Assembly (NCBI RefSeq): GCF_007748175.1
Contig: NZ_CP037422.1
Location: 4,914,334 to 4,978,333, forward strand
Direction: 5' to 3'
DNA: 64,000 nt
DNA from: Gimesia aquarii
Lineage (GTDB): Bacteria > Planctomycetota > Planctomycetia > Planctomycetales > Planctomycetaceae
Below the pieces are notes generated by a model. The model made no database searches. It was not told the DNA's origin and saw only the letters and a list, made by a program, of their open reading frames with translations. The first letter of the stretch is position 1. Every line of letters begins with the position of its first letter. This document shows positions 9,319 to 18,454 of this stretch, piece by piece. Both the position numbers and the translations under genes were made by a program.

Positions 9319-10101
9319 ATGAAAAGATTATGGATTGCTTTTGGGCTTGTAGGAATTTGTATCTTTCACGCGAGTCAAGTGGGTTGTGCTGAAGATCCTA
9401 ATCAATTAACGAAACAGGAAAAACTACAGGGCTTTAAATCGCTCTTTAATGGAAAAGATTTGAAGGGATGGAAACATAGTGGGAATTGGAGAGTGGAAGA
9501 GGGAGTAATTAGTCGTGGAGGAAAAGGTGGCAGTCTTGTTTATCAAACACGACCCATGCCCGATGACTTTGAACTCGTGTTTGAATGGAAAGTAGCGGAT
9601 GGTAGTAATAGCGGTGTCTATTATCGTCCCGGGCAATATGAGTATCAGATCCTTGATAATGCGAAGCATCCAGATGGTAAAAATCCACGTACTAGTGCCG
9701 CCTCTATTTATTTCTGTATGCCGCCTTCACATGACGCCACAAGGCCGGTTGGGCAGTGGAACAAAGGGCGGATTAAGTGTAAAGGAACTGTTATTCAACA
9801 TTGGTTGAATGGTGAGAAAGTTATCGACTTGGATTACACTGATCCTCGTTACGCATGGCAGGTCGGGCTCTTGGCAAATCGAGGAGGAGACCTTGCTGAT
9901 CGGGGAGCAAACTTATCTCTGCAAGATCATGGTGACCCGGTTTGGTATCGAGGAGTCAAAATGAGGATGATTCCGAAAGATGAAAAATTAGATCGATCTT
10001 CAATTAAACCAGCTAAAGTTTCAGATACAGCAATGGCAGCAGAGCAACGTAAATTGCAGCGTATCATGGAAAACCGCGCAAGACAAAAACAGAAAAAGTG
10101 A
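9319..10101 (+). CDS. DUF1080 (3-keto-disaccharide hydrolase domain) exported protein
   Basis: 260 residues with an N-terminal signal segment (about 1-24, ending near VGCAED). The DUF1080 domain fills the rest: FKSLFNGKDLKGWKH, DFELVFEWKVADGSNSGVYYR, then QYEYQILDN and GQWNKGRIKCKGTVIQHWLNGEKV. This concanavalin-like fold is abundant in planctomycetes and has been annotated as a 3-keto-disaccharide hydrolase. The C-terminus is basic (about the last 25 residues, ending QKQKK). AAAGGA precedes the ATG by 7 bases. Placed between the ceramidase-like gene and a nucleoside hydrolase, it supports a carbohydrate-degradation role for the operon. Confidence 0.88.
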   Translation: MKRLWIAFGLVGICIFHASQVGCAEDPNQLTKQEKLQGFKSLFNGKDLKGWKHSGNWRVEEGVISRGGKGGSLVYQTRPMPDDFELVFEWKVADGSNSGVYYRPGQYEYQILDNAKHPDGKNPRTSAASIYFCMPPSHDATRPVGQWNKGRIKCKGTVIQHWLNGEKVIDLDYTDPRYAWQVGLLANRGGDLADRGANLSLQDHGDPVWYRGVKMRMIPKDEKLDRSSIKPAKVSDTAMAAEQRKLQRIMENRARQKQKK

Positions 10102-10182
10102 GTGCCTACTTGTAGTCTTCACATAATGATCTTTGACATTCTAACCCTTATGATAGAGCTTTCTCATAGAAAAAGAACCGCC

Positions 10183-11214
10183 ATGACATTGATGAAGCAT
10201 TTAATGCTTGTAAGTTTTTATATTCTGATGACCGCAAAATTTGTTAATTCTGCCGAGCCTGTCCGCGTTATTTTCGATACAGATATTTCAGGTGATGTGG
10301 ATGATGTGCTTGCATTAGCAATGATTCATACTCTGGCAGATCGAGGAGAGTGTGAATTGTTGGCAGTTACGATTTCAAAGATTAATCCTCTGACGGGGCC
10401 ATTTACCGATGCTGTAAATACTTTCTATGGGAGGAATGAGATTCCGATTGGTGTTACACTTCAAGCTCAACATCGTCAAAGCAAATATTTGAATTTGATT
10501 CATAAGAGAGATAACAATCAGCTGCGTTATCCACATGATGTTAAATCTAACAAGGATCTTCCTAATGCTGTTAAATTACTGAGGAAGACGCTCGCCTTGG
10601 AAAAAAATCAATCGGTGGTGATTATTCAGGTAGGATTAGCAGCAAATCTGGCTGATCTTATAGAATCCAAACCAGATGAATTCAGTCCACTCACCGGTGT
10701 GGAATTGATCCGTAGTAAAGTACGGCTGGCCTCAGTAATGGCGGGGGCGTTTGAGTCCATTAACGGCAACGAACGCTATCTTGAAGCAAATGTTCGTAAT
10801 GGGATTCACTCGATGCAACGATTTGCAAAATTATGGCCTGAAGAGGTCCCTGTTATTTGGAGTGGCTTTGAAATTGGTGTCGCTGTCCCTTATCCACGAG
10901 AGAGTATCGCGAGAGATTTTGAGTATATGAAACATCACATCGTGCGTGAATCCTATTTACTGCATAGTGGACCTGAACATGATCGGCCCTGTTGGGATTT
11001 GACGAGTGTTCTTTATGCGATTCGTCCGCAAGAGAATTACTTTAACCTATCAAAATCCGGGCGAGTAAGTGTTTCAGATGATGGATTTACAAAATTTCAA
11101 TCTGAAAAGGATGGCCGTGATCGTTTTTTGAAAATGAATGCAGTCCAGGCAATACGAGTTCGAGAAGTTTTACGTGATTTAGTAAGCCAACCACCTTTGA
11201 AAAGAGCACCATAA
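10183..11214 (+). CDS. Exported nucleoside hydrolase-like protein
   Basis: Inosine-uridine-preferring nucleoside hydrolase fold. The calcium-binding signature appears as FDTDISGDVDDVLAL right after a signal peptide (MTLMKHLMLVSFYILMTAKFVNSAEP), so the enzyme is exported rather than cytoplasmic. A GTG immediately after the previous stop (10102) is in frame, but the ATG at 10183 places the hydrophobic segment at the N-terminus and is preferred; the Shine-Dalgarno is weak. Exported members in planctomycetes may act on nucleosides or other N-ribosides; substrate is unproven. It is the last gene of the run of exported proteins. Confidence 0.82.
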   Translation: MTLMKHLMLVSFYILMTAKFVNSAEPVRVIFDTDISGDVDDVLALAMIHTLADRGECELLAVTISKINPLTGPFTDAVNTFYGRNEIPIGVTLQAQHRQSKYLNLIHKRDNNQLRYPHDVKSNKDLPNAVKLLRKTLALEKNQSVVIIQVGLAANLADLIESKPDEFSPLTGVELIRSKVRLASVMAGAFESINGNERYLEANVRNGIHSMQRFAKLWPEEVPVIWSGFEIGVAVPYPRESIARDFEYMKHHIVRESYLLHSGPEHDRPCWDLTSVLYAIRPQENYFNLSKSGRVSVSDDGFTKFQSEKDGRDRFLKMNAVQAIRVREVLRDLVSQPPLKRAP

Positions 11215-11262
11215 CTCTATATGAGCAATTATTTAAACCACATCATTAATAAATAGAGTTTT
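11213..11262. terminator. Possible terminator between convergent genes
   Basis: Perfect 8-bp inverted repeat AACTCTAT (11213-11220) and ATAGAGTT (11253-11260), loop of 32 bases, with a short T run (11259-11262). It overlaps the nucleoside hydrolase stop codon and precedes the convergent receiver gene. The long loop makes it a weak candidate. Confidence 0.35.
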
Positions 11263-11286
11263 GACCATCAGGTTTGAATAGAGGCG

Positions 11287-11883
11287 TTAGTCACTGACAC
11301 TCTTGGCGACTTCGTCTAACAGAGCGTCTATTGAATGACACATCTCTTTTTTCAACGCATGCAAACTATTTTGCACTACAACCAATCCATCGATTCGATT
11401 TTTAGTTTTTTTATCATTTGTGGATGGGTCGCTTGTGAGTTCTCGTTCATCGAGTTTACTTTGATGCTCTTCAATTTCAGAGTCTGGCATAGAGTTCATT
11501 AACTTACTGACTAGCATTTCTGTATCGATTGGTTTTACAAAGAGATCTCTAAAACCAAGTGCAAGTGCTTCTCGCGTCAGGCCTTTCATCTTAGGAGATG
11601 ATGTACCATGTTCTCTTGTAACAGTCAGATAAAAATGCAGCGGTGGACTAACTCCTTCATCATCAAATCGCTCTATTCTTGCTGCTTCTTTATACAAATC
11701 AATCGCATTCATTGAAGGTAGAAAAAGACTGGTTATGACGGTGTCGATCGAAAAATCTGATTTTAAGATGGCGAGTGCTTCTTCCCCACTTTCTGCAGTT
11801 AATGTACCAAAACCATGGTAAGTCAATTTCTGGTTCAAACTCTGTCGTATGAATCCGATTTCATCGACGATTAGTATTTTCAT
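11287..11883 (-). CDS. Receiver-domain protein lacking the phosphoacceptor Asp
   Basis: 198 residues. Residues 1-125 form a CheY-like receiver: MKILIVDE at the start with an acidic pair (D7, E8), a Thr/Ser switch area (FYLTVT), and a conserved Lys in FVKPID. The position normally occupied by the phosphorylated Asp (pattern D-x-V-x-x-D-x-x-x-P) reads IDTVITSLFLP, so it is Ser52 (codon at 11728-11730). The C-terminal 60 residues are charged and helical-looking with no recognisable output domain. It therefore probably acts as a phosphorylation-independent or protein-interaction module. It ends convergently with the exported-protein operon. GGGTGAG lies close to the ATG. Confidence 0.8.
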   Translation of the reverse strand: MKILIVDEIGFIRQSLNQKLTYHGFGTLTAESGEEALAILKSDFSIDTVITSLFLPSMNAIDLYKEAARIERFDDEGVSPPLHFYLTVTREHGTSSPKMKGLTREALALGFRDLFVKPIDTEMLVSKLMNSMPDSEIEEHQSKLDERELTSDPSTNDKKTKNRIDGLVVVQNSLHALKKEMCHSIDALLDEVAKSVSD

Positions 11884-12750
11884 AATCTCACCCTGTCATG
11901 AATCTAAAAGCATGCGCATCTTGCTATTTGATTTGGGGTCTTACACATATTCTTCTATCGCCTTCTGATATCAAAATAAAAATAGGGGATATTACCCAAT
12001 TTAGGGTGGAGTATTTACCTCAATATTGAATAGTATGGTATATTTGGGTATTACAGGTGGAGTTAGATGCTATGGTTTTATAGTGGTTGGAATCGAATTG
12101 TATTAGTCGTGATTAGCTTTACATTTTCTTACGATTGCTAAAAAAATTTTTTAGTAGTTTGTTTGGTTTAAATTATGTGATTATATAAAGCATCACTTTA
12201 TTGAAATTTTTTGAAATGTGGCATATTCGCTTACATATTTTTGAAAAAGAAAATAAGTGCACTGATCAATCATTCTAGGAATCACTTCTCTTAGTATTTT
12301 GAAAAAATCAGCGACCTCATTTATTGGGTGCTGCTGTGCATCATAGTACCTGTATTATTCCCCTTCGCAGATACTGAAAAGTACCAGAAAACGGTGTTAT
12401 ATTTTTCTTGATGAAGTGCTTGACAAGCGATTTCACTAAGAATTTTCTGGTCAAAGTAACATCAAATACCCTCTCTCAATCATACTTAGTTCATCTTAGA
12501 ATCTTACAAAATAGAGTGACTGATATAATTGATTGTTGAAATCAAAGACAACGTCTAAGTTTTCAATATTCGTTGCCTCCCCTCAAAATGGCTCAGTTAC
12601 TACAACCAAGTAGAATTAATTTGCGACACAAAATTTTCAATTTTTTTATAGAGATATGATCTATAAAATAAAGAGTATTCTGAATTTCCTAATTGTGTAA
12701 GTGAACTAACACTAATACTCTGTGCAAAATAACATTTTATTGAGGTCCGA
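11884..12750. other. 867-base non-coding region with dyad in the FixJ-like leader
   Basis: AT-rich region between the divergently oriented receiver gene and the FixJ-like regulator. No open frame of useful size. It holds the promoters of both genes, but no clean -35/-10 pair could be assigned. Two structures are seen: related TTGGGTA-type arms in opposite orientation (around 11992-11999 and 12050-12057), and a perfect 8-bp inverted repeat AGAGTATT (12672-12679) / AATACTCT (12714-12721) in the leader directly before the FixJ-like ATG. Confidence 0.5.
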
Positions 12751-13392
12751 ATGAACGATTTTGTTGTTTATGTAATTGATGATGATCCAGATGTCCTGGA
12801 TTCTATTGCATTTCTACTAAACACTTCAGGTTATCAAGTCAAAACTTTTGACAGTGTTCGTTCATTTTTGGAATCTAAAGAAGTCGTGTTTACAGGTTGT
12901 ATCCTAATCGACCTGATTATGCCTGAAATTTCTGGTATTGAAGCAATGGAGCTATTTAAAAAGCAAAACATTCATTTTCCTTTAATTATGATGAGTGCAT
13001 ATGGTGATATTGAAAAAGCGGTTTCCGCAGTAAAACTGGGAGCCTGTGATTATCTTGAAAAACCTTTCGAGAAAGAAAAATGTATCAAAGCCATCGAATA
13101 CGCTAAATCACTTTTGAATACTGATGAAGACGATTCGGAAAATAATGGTCGAGTTCACCTGCATTTGTATAATGGTTTAACTCGTAGAGAGAAGCAGGTC
13201 TTTCATTTAATTGCTGAGGGGCATTCTGGTAAGCAAATTGCAAGCTGTATGTCGATCAGCTACCGGACTATGGAAAAGCATAAAGCGAATGTGTTAAACA
13301 AATTGGGGATCTCAAGTGCCACTGATATTGTACATATTTTGTACAAAATTAAAGACCTGCCGGGGTATTCGAAAACTGATAATGATTCATAG
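12751..13392 (+). CDS. FixJ-type response regulator (receiver + LuxR HTH)
   Basis: 213 residues. Receiver 1-122 has all key residues: acidic cluster IDDDPD (10-14), phosphoacceptor D54 in ILIDLIMP, switch Ser in MMSAYGD, and Lys in LEKPF. The C-terminal LuxR/NarL-type helix-turn-helix (about 145-203) reads GLTRREKQVFHLIAEGHSGKQIA...SYRTMEKHKANVLNKLG, the arrangement typical of FixJ/TodT regulators, including the SYRTMEKHKANV recognition helix. It should be a DNA-binding transcription factor phosphorylated by a FixL-like kinase; the membrane kinase at 15597-18185 is the obvious candidate. GAGG lies 6 bases before the ATG. Confidence 0.9.
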   Translation: MNDFVVYVIDDDPDVLDSIAFLLNTSGYQVKTFDSVRSFLESKEVVFTGCILIDLIMPEISGIEAMELFKKQNIHFPLIMMSAYGDIEKAVSAVKLGACDYLEKPFEKEKCIKAIEYAKSLLNTDEDDSENNGRVHLHLYNGLTRREKQVFHLIAEGHSGKQIASCMSISYRTMEKHKANVLNKLGISSATDIVHILYKIKDLPGYSKTDNDS

Positions 13393-13805
13393 TTAATGTA
13401 ATCCTTTCAATCAGGTTTATAGTATTTCTGTATTTGCACATCAAAATTCTAAAAAAACTCGCCCTCGTATTCACACTTCAAGAATCCACTCAAATTCAAT
13501 TCAACGATGAATAGCCTGTCTGTTACTTACACAGACTACTTGATTTCTTCTTAAACTATTTCAAGCTAAAGCTTAAGAGTACATTACGCGAAGCAATTTC
13601 AAACTCATCGTCTATCTACACCGAGAGTGATTACCCTCCATGTTTTTTGGGGAGATTTCCCTATGTTATAAACACCTTTAGAAAGTCGATAATTCAGCTG
13701 GCTACATGGCCAAGTGTTGATCTTGTGACGTGAACGATGTGCTTAATAGGGAGGAATGAGAGAAAGTGTAATAAAGAAGATTCCTGTAGATTAAAAGGGC
13801 CTCAC
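13393..13805. other. 413-base gap before the hybrid kinase
   Basis: AT-rich spacer. An in-frame ATG at 13737 would extend the kinase by 23 unlikely residues, so part of this gap is a leader. No convincing terminator after the FixJ-like gene and no clear promoter pair were found. Confidence 0.4.
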
Positions 13806-15503
13806 ATGACTTCTCACCAAGTCAAATTATTTGACGATTACTTAGCGAGACAGATTTTAAAATTTAGTATAGATGTGTCAGTAGCGATTGATGAATTGGG
13901 TGTAGTACTTATGGCCAGTGAATCAGTCTCTCGAGTGTTTGGGTGGCAACCAGACGAAATCGTGGGAGAAAATATCCGTGTTTTTGCTTCTGAATCGCAA
14001 TTAAAACAGTTTGATCAGTATTTAGCGCAATGCCTCGGTTCTGAAAATGAAAATTCGATTGGACATGCACATCAATTCAAAGGAATTCATAAAGGAGGTT
14101 CCTACATTGCCTGTGAGATAACCGTATGGCGTGATGATGATTCTCATAGACAGAACCGTTATATAGGCATCATTAGAGATATTACTGAGCATTTGAAATC
14201 AAAAAACAAATTAGGTGAATATTTAGAGCGGCTCAAGCAATCTCGTAAACAACTCAAAAGAAAAATTCATGAACTTAAGTCAGCTCAGAAGGTTGTTGCA
14301 CGGGCCAACCAGGCAAAAAGTGAATTTTTAGCAAACATGAGTCATGAAGTTCGCACTCCAATGACTGCTATCTTGGGGTATTCTGAAGCATTAAAAGAAA
14401 AACTTGATTCGAAAGATAATCTCGAGTTTATCGACATTATTCAAAAAAATGGATCACACCTTTTACAGGTGATTAACGATATTCTTGATATTTCAAAGAT
14501 CGAGATGGGAAATTTTGAGATTATGAAAGTCGACTTTTCCCCGACGAAGATCTTGCAGGAAATCGTTGATGAGTTCGAATCGCAAGCCTCGCAAAAAGGT
14601 CTTAATCTCTACACAAGATATCATGATTTGATTCCTTCCTCAATTCAATCTGATCCATTAAGGATGAAGCAGGTTCTGATGAATCTAGTGAGCAATGCCA
14701 TTAAATTCACCGAATCTGGAAGTGTTTATCTGGAGATTCGAATGTTGAGCCAATCTAAAGATGATAGGTTGTTACAATATATCGTATCAGATACGGGGAT
14801 TGGAATTCCTAAGGAAAAAATGAAATATATCTTCGAACCTTTTGCTCAGGTTGATAGTTCTAGTTCAAGGAATTATGGAGGGACTGGGGTAGGACTGACT
14901 CTTAGCCATAAGCTTGTCCAATTGCTAGGCGGGAATTTATCCGTGCAATCAACTGTGAATCGGGGAAGTGTATTTACAGTGACTCTCAATGTAGATGAAA
15001 AAAATTTTTCGAGGCAATCTGATAAATCGAGCCAAAATTTCTGTACGAGTGGCGCTGTTAGAAGAGTGGAAAATAATCACGATGATAAAAATGTTTCCCC
15101 AGGTGCAAGAGGTAAAATTCTTCTAGTTGATGACACGAAAGAAATACGAAAATTATTTAGCTATATGTTGAATAAAATGGGGCTGGAAGTCGTGACTGCA
15201 TCAAATGGAAAGGAAGCTGTTGATTTGGTGCATGAAGCGACAATAAAAGAAGATTTTTACCATCTGATTTTGATGGACATGCAAATGCCAGTCATGAATG
15301 GGTATGAAGCAACGCAGTTACTCAGGTCTCAAAAGAATCAGATTCCAATTATTGCAATTACGGCTCATACACTCGTTTCTGATAGAGAAAAATGTCTTGC
15401 CGCGGGCTGTACTGAATATCTAAGTAAACCCATCAAGTATGAAGTGCTACGTGAAGTAGTGCATCGTTACTTACCTCAAAAAAAAGAAGTACTTTCAAAT
15501 TAA
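13806..15503 (+). CDS. Hybrid sensor histidine kinase (PAS-HisKA-HATPase-REC)
   Basis: 565 residues from the ATG at 13806, chosen over 13737 because AAAAGGG precedes it by 5 bases. No membrane segment or signal peptide, so cytoplasmic. Order: PAS (about 18-130, ending in GIIRDITEH), a basic coiled coil (about 132-170), HisKA with SEFLANMSHEVRTPM (phospho-His180), HATPase_c with N298 in LVSNAIKF, DTGIGIP and GGTGVGL (about 285-396), then a receiver (about 436-555) with VDD and phosphoacceptor D491 in LILMDMQMP, and Lys in LSKPI. It likely senses a soluble or redox cue and passes phosphate to its own receiver; a downstream Hpt partner is not present nearby. Confidence 0.92.
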   Translation: MTSHQVKLFDDYLARQILKFSIDVSVAIDELGVVLMASESVSRVFGWQPDEIVGENIRVFASESQLKQFDQYLAQCLGSENENSIGHAHQFKGIHKGGSYIACEITVWRDDDSHRQNRYIGIIRDITEHLKSKNKLGEYLERLKQSRKQLKRKIHELKSAQKVVARANQAKSEFLANMSHEVRTPMTAILGYSEALKEKLDSKDNLEFIDIIQKNGSHLLQVINDILDISKIEMGNFEIMKVDFSPTKILQEIVDEFESQASQKGLNLYTRYHDLIPSSIQSDPLRMKQVLMNLVSNAIKFTESGSVYLEIRMLSQSKDDRLLQYIVSDTGIGIPKEKMKYIFEPFAQVDSSSSRNYGGTGVGLTLSHKLVQLLGGNLSVQSTVNRGSVFTVTLNVDEKNFSRQSDKSSQNFCTSGAVRRVENNHDDKNVSPGARGKILLVDDTKEIRKLFSYMLNKMGLEVVTASNGKEAVDLVHEATIKEDFYHLILMDMQMPVMNGYEATQLLRSQKNQIPIIAITAHTLVSDREKCLAAGCTEYLSKPIKYEVLREVVHRYLPQKKEVLSN

Positions 15504-15596
15504 GTACGGTCAAGATCAGATGTCTGTCTGAAAGAATTTATGATCTGGTAGTAGAATTCTCAAGGAAGGGGACTCTGACACGACCAAAGCTCATTT

Positions 15597-18185
15597 CTAG
15601 CTAAAATCAATTTCTGTTTGTGATTGAGATCCTGGTAGAGAAATGTAAAAAGTGGTACCTCGGCTTTTGTTCGGACTAAACCACATTTTTCCACCAGATG
15701 CTTCTATCAAAGACCGGCTTAAAGACAGACCAATTCCGAGCCCTTCTTTTTTGCTTGTTGTAAAGGGGGTGAAAAGTCGATCTACGAATTGAGCTGGGAT
15801 ACCTTTTCCTGTATCTGTTACAGAAATCAAAATCATAGAGTCGTCAGCAGATGAAAGCGTAATAGTTAAAACTCTTGGTAATGTTGTTTCTTCCATCGCT
15901 TCAGCCGCATTTTTAAATAAATTCACGAGCACTTGCTCAATCTGAACACGATCCGCATAGACCGTAGCAAATTTTTTATCAGATGTGATCTTAACTTGGA
16001 TTTGCCTTAAGCGTAATTCGTAATTAATTAACTGAAGTGCGCTTTGAATACTGGTATGTATGTTAAACAAAAATGATTGTTGTTTTCGCTTTCCTGCTAA
16101 TAATTTTAATCTGCGTACAATTTCGCCTGAACGCAACGATTGTGCTTCTATTTTGCTTAGTAGTTCAGTTACATCCTGACCCTGTTCCAATAAAATTTTC
16201 ATAGAAGAACTATAGTTGGAAATTGCGGTCAGTGGTTGATTAAGCTCATGTGATATACCTGCAGCCAGTTCTCCCATTACTGCCAAGCGTGAGGCATGAG
16301 CTAGCTCGTCGCGGTACTCCTGTGCCATTCTATTTGCCTCATATCTTTCTGTCACATCTTGAACAGTCCCATATAGAAGCAGTGTCTCTCCATCTGTGTT
16401 TTTTTTCAGTGCAGCTTGCTGATACACATGCCGTACCTCTCCATCTGACCGAATGATTCGATGTTCAATACTGAATGGAGAGTCGTTTTGAAGAGTATTA
16501 GTGACAACCTGATTAACGAGTTCTCGATCATCTGGATGAACAATTTGAAGAAATGCTTCATAGTTTGGTTGGAACTGTGAAGCATTTAAATCAAAAATTC
16601 GATAAACTTCTTCTGACCACCACACAGTATCGTCTTGAATATTCCATTCCCAACTTCCAACATGAGCTAGTCTTTGTGATTCAAAAAGCCGGGCGTGTGT
16701 GTTTTTCGTTTGAATATCAATATTTTTTTGATCGTTGATATCTTGAATAACAACCACAAGTTCATCTGCAAGGTAAGGGTGCAGATGAGCTTGAAACCAG
16801 CGATTTTGCTCATTGACTTTCAATCGATAATCAAATGAAGTTGTTTGCTTGGTTTTACTGAGTTTCAGAAATGCCGCTTCATATTTTTGAACGACATGCT
16901 TAGGTAAAATGTCCTGTACTTTTTTATTAAGGAATTGTTCAGTTGGCAGAATTGAATTTTTGTTTGCACCACTTTCATAACCTGCAATTGTACCATCATT
17001 TTTTATATGAAAGATTAAGTCTGGAATTGCTTTGAGCATGGCTTGAAGCTGCTCATTTTTTTTAATGAGTTCTTTTTCTGTGATCAAGCGGTCGGAAATA
17101 TCAACAGCTGAGCTGATGATTTGTATGATGTTACCTTCAGCGTCATAGAGCGGGCTGAATGTGATATCAAGGCTCATCTTTTTTTCATCTGCCAATTTTA
17201 CTTGTGTATCAAAACGGACTGTTTCTCCTGCCGTTGCTCGATGCATTGCTTGTTTTAATCGTTGCTGTACTTCAACAGAGTAGGACCACAATTCGGTTTT
17301 CCAGAAAATTTTACCAATTATGTCTGACTTTTTTAGTTTTACTGCATCAAGTAGCGACTGATTGGCTTCAAGAATAATCCCATCAATTGAATAGACTCCA
17401 ACAAAAATAATTAAAGTGTCAAGGATGTCGTGCGTTCGACAGATCACTGTTTTCTGTTCATGCTCTATCTGTTTTTCTTCTGGGATATCCTGCTTGGAAT
17501 CTGCATCGATTTGGAATGACTCTGAAATCTGATCCACTGAGTTGGTGTTCAATGAAGTTTGGGGAGAACCTGGTTCTATAATGTCTATACCCAAGTAGAG
17601 ATTTGCAACAACTTGGTTTGCATCATTGATGAGAGGTGTTGAATGCCACTCGAGTTCCCGATAGTTTACCTTGCTTTTATTTGCGGTAAGTTTCTGTATT
17701 TCTGCGTTTAATGTTACATTGTCAAGCACTTGATTTGCAGAACCCGATAGCATTTTGAATTGATGATTTAACCAATCAAACTTTCGAGGGGATTCTGCGA
17801 TGGAAACTGCTAGAGAGCAGCTTTCAAAAAAAGATCGTAATTGAATCTGGAGCTCATTTTTGAACCGAGACTGTCGTAAGCAAAGAAATCCAATCATTGT
17901 AGCTAGCCAGATCATACATAGTGAAATCACGCGATTTTCCCAGGTGGACTGAGGAGCTTCGACTCCTAAATCTGGAAAAGTACGAGAGAGTGTGAGTGCC
18001 GAACAAATACTGGCAGTAAGTAAGAGTGCCCATGTACGCTGGTAGCTAATGACAAGGACGATCACCACAGTATAGAAGATCGGAATCGCTATATTTGATG
18101 ATACATGGAAGTCCATGAGAAAAATAAGAAGTGTGAGAATTATGATTACAGCAAGATGCCGGAAACTCTGTCGCTGTATGCGCAT
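15597..18185 (-). CDS. Multi-PAS membrane sensor histidine kinase (FixL/NtrB-like)
   Basis: 862 residues. The N-terminus has about four membrane segments (roughly 10-30, 34-48, 52-68, 88-106). PAS-like domains follow at about 255-365, 375-495 and 505-625, the last with the typical VGSWEWN...HPDDRELV...GTVQDVTER pattern. The catalytic core has HisKA AGISHELNQPLTAIS (H646), N-box around N759, DTGKGIP and GLGIGLSLS. HELNQPL is typical of the FixL/NtrB class, which commonly pairs with FixJ-type regulators such as the one at 12751-13392. It reads convergently to the hybrid kinase. Whether any PAS binds haem or flavin cannot be told by eye. Confidence 0.9.
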   Translation of the reverse strand: MRIQRQSFRHLAVIIILTLLIFLMDFHVSSNIAIPIFYTVVIVLVISYQRTWALLLTASICSALTLSRTFPDLGVEAPQSTWENRVISLCMIWLATMIGFLCLRQSRFKNELQIQLRSFFESCSLAVSIAESPRKFDWLNHQFKMLSGSANQVLDNVTLNAEIQKLTANKSKVNYRELEWHSTPLINDANQVVANLYLGIDIIEPGSPQTSLNTNSVDQISESFQIDADSKQDIPEEKQIEHEQKTVICRTHDILDTLIIFVGVYSIDGIILEANQSLLDAVKLKKSDIIGKIFWKTELWSYSVEVQQRLKQAMHRATAGETVRFDTQVKLADEKKMSLDITFSPLYDAEGNIIQIISSAVDISDRLITEKELIKKNEQLQAMLKAIPDLIFHIKNDGTIAGYESGANKNSILPTEQFLNKKVQDILPKHVVQKYEAAFLKLSKTKQTTSFDYRLKVNEQNRWFQAHLHPYLADELVVVIQDINDQKNIDIQTKNTHARLFESQRLAHVGSWEWNIQDDTVWWSEEVYRIFDLNASQFQPNYEAFLQIVHPDDRELVNQVVTNTLQNDSPFSIEHRIIRSDGEVRHVYQQAALKKNTDGETLLLYGTVQDVTERYEANRMAQEYRDELAHASRLAVMGELAAGISHELNQPLTAISNYSSSMKILLEQGQDVTELLSKIEAQSLRSGEIVRRLKLLAGKRKQQSFLFNIHTSIQSALQLINYELRLRQIQVKITSDKKFATVYADRVQIEQVLVNLFKNAAEAMEETTLPRVLTITLSSADDSMILISVTDTGKGIPAQFVDRLFTPFTTSKKEGLGIGLSLSRSLIEASGGKMWFSPNKSRGTTFYISLPGSQSQTEIDFS

Positions 18186-18255
18186 TAGCTATCCCTGTTT
18201 AATGAGCGAAGCAAATTGAATTTCATTCAAAGAAATTCATTTACATTTTTAGCTG

Positions 18256-18292
18256 GTCTGATTTTGGGGTATGCCTGAAGTACCAATCAGAC
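18256..18292. promoter_or_regulatory. Inverted repeat upstream of the FixL-like kinase
   Basis: GTCTGATTTTGG (18256-18267) faces CCAATCAGAC (18283-18292): ten pairs with a 2-base TT bulge and a 15-base loop. It lies 71-107 bases upstream of the kinase start on the minus strand. No T run follows, so an operator or leader structure is more likely than a terminator. Confidence 0.35.
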
Positions 18293-18454
18293 TTTGGGAC
18301 AGAGATATTTTATTATGACTATTCTAGACCAATTGATAAACCCCGCATTTTTGAAAATAGGTGAAAATCTCTGCCAGCGATCAGCTTTTTTTCGAAGTAA
18401 GATAATCAAAAAATTTCGACGCGTATCGAAACACCTGGTCGCGTTTGTTTGATT

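Noticed and set aside
12216-12235. Possible sigma-54 promoter (TGGCAT...GC) upstream of the FixJ-like gene
   Set aside because: The GG-to-GC distance is about 7 bases, not the 10 required, and the -12 element is poor.
12419-12450. TTGACA in the long spacer before the FixJ-like gene
   Set aside because: No acceptable -10 hexamer at 16-18 bases downstream.
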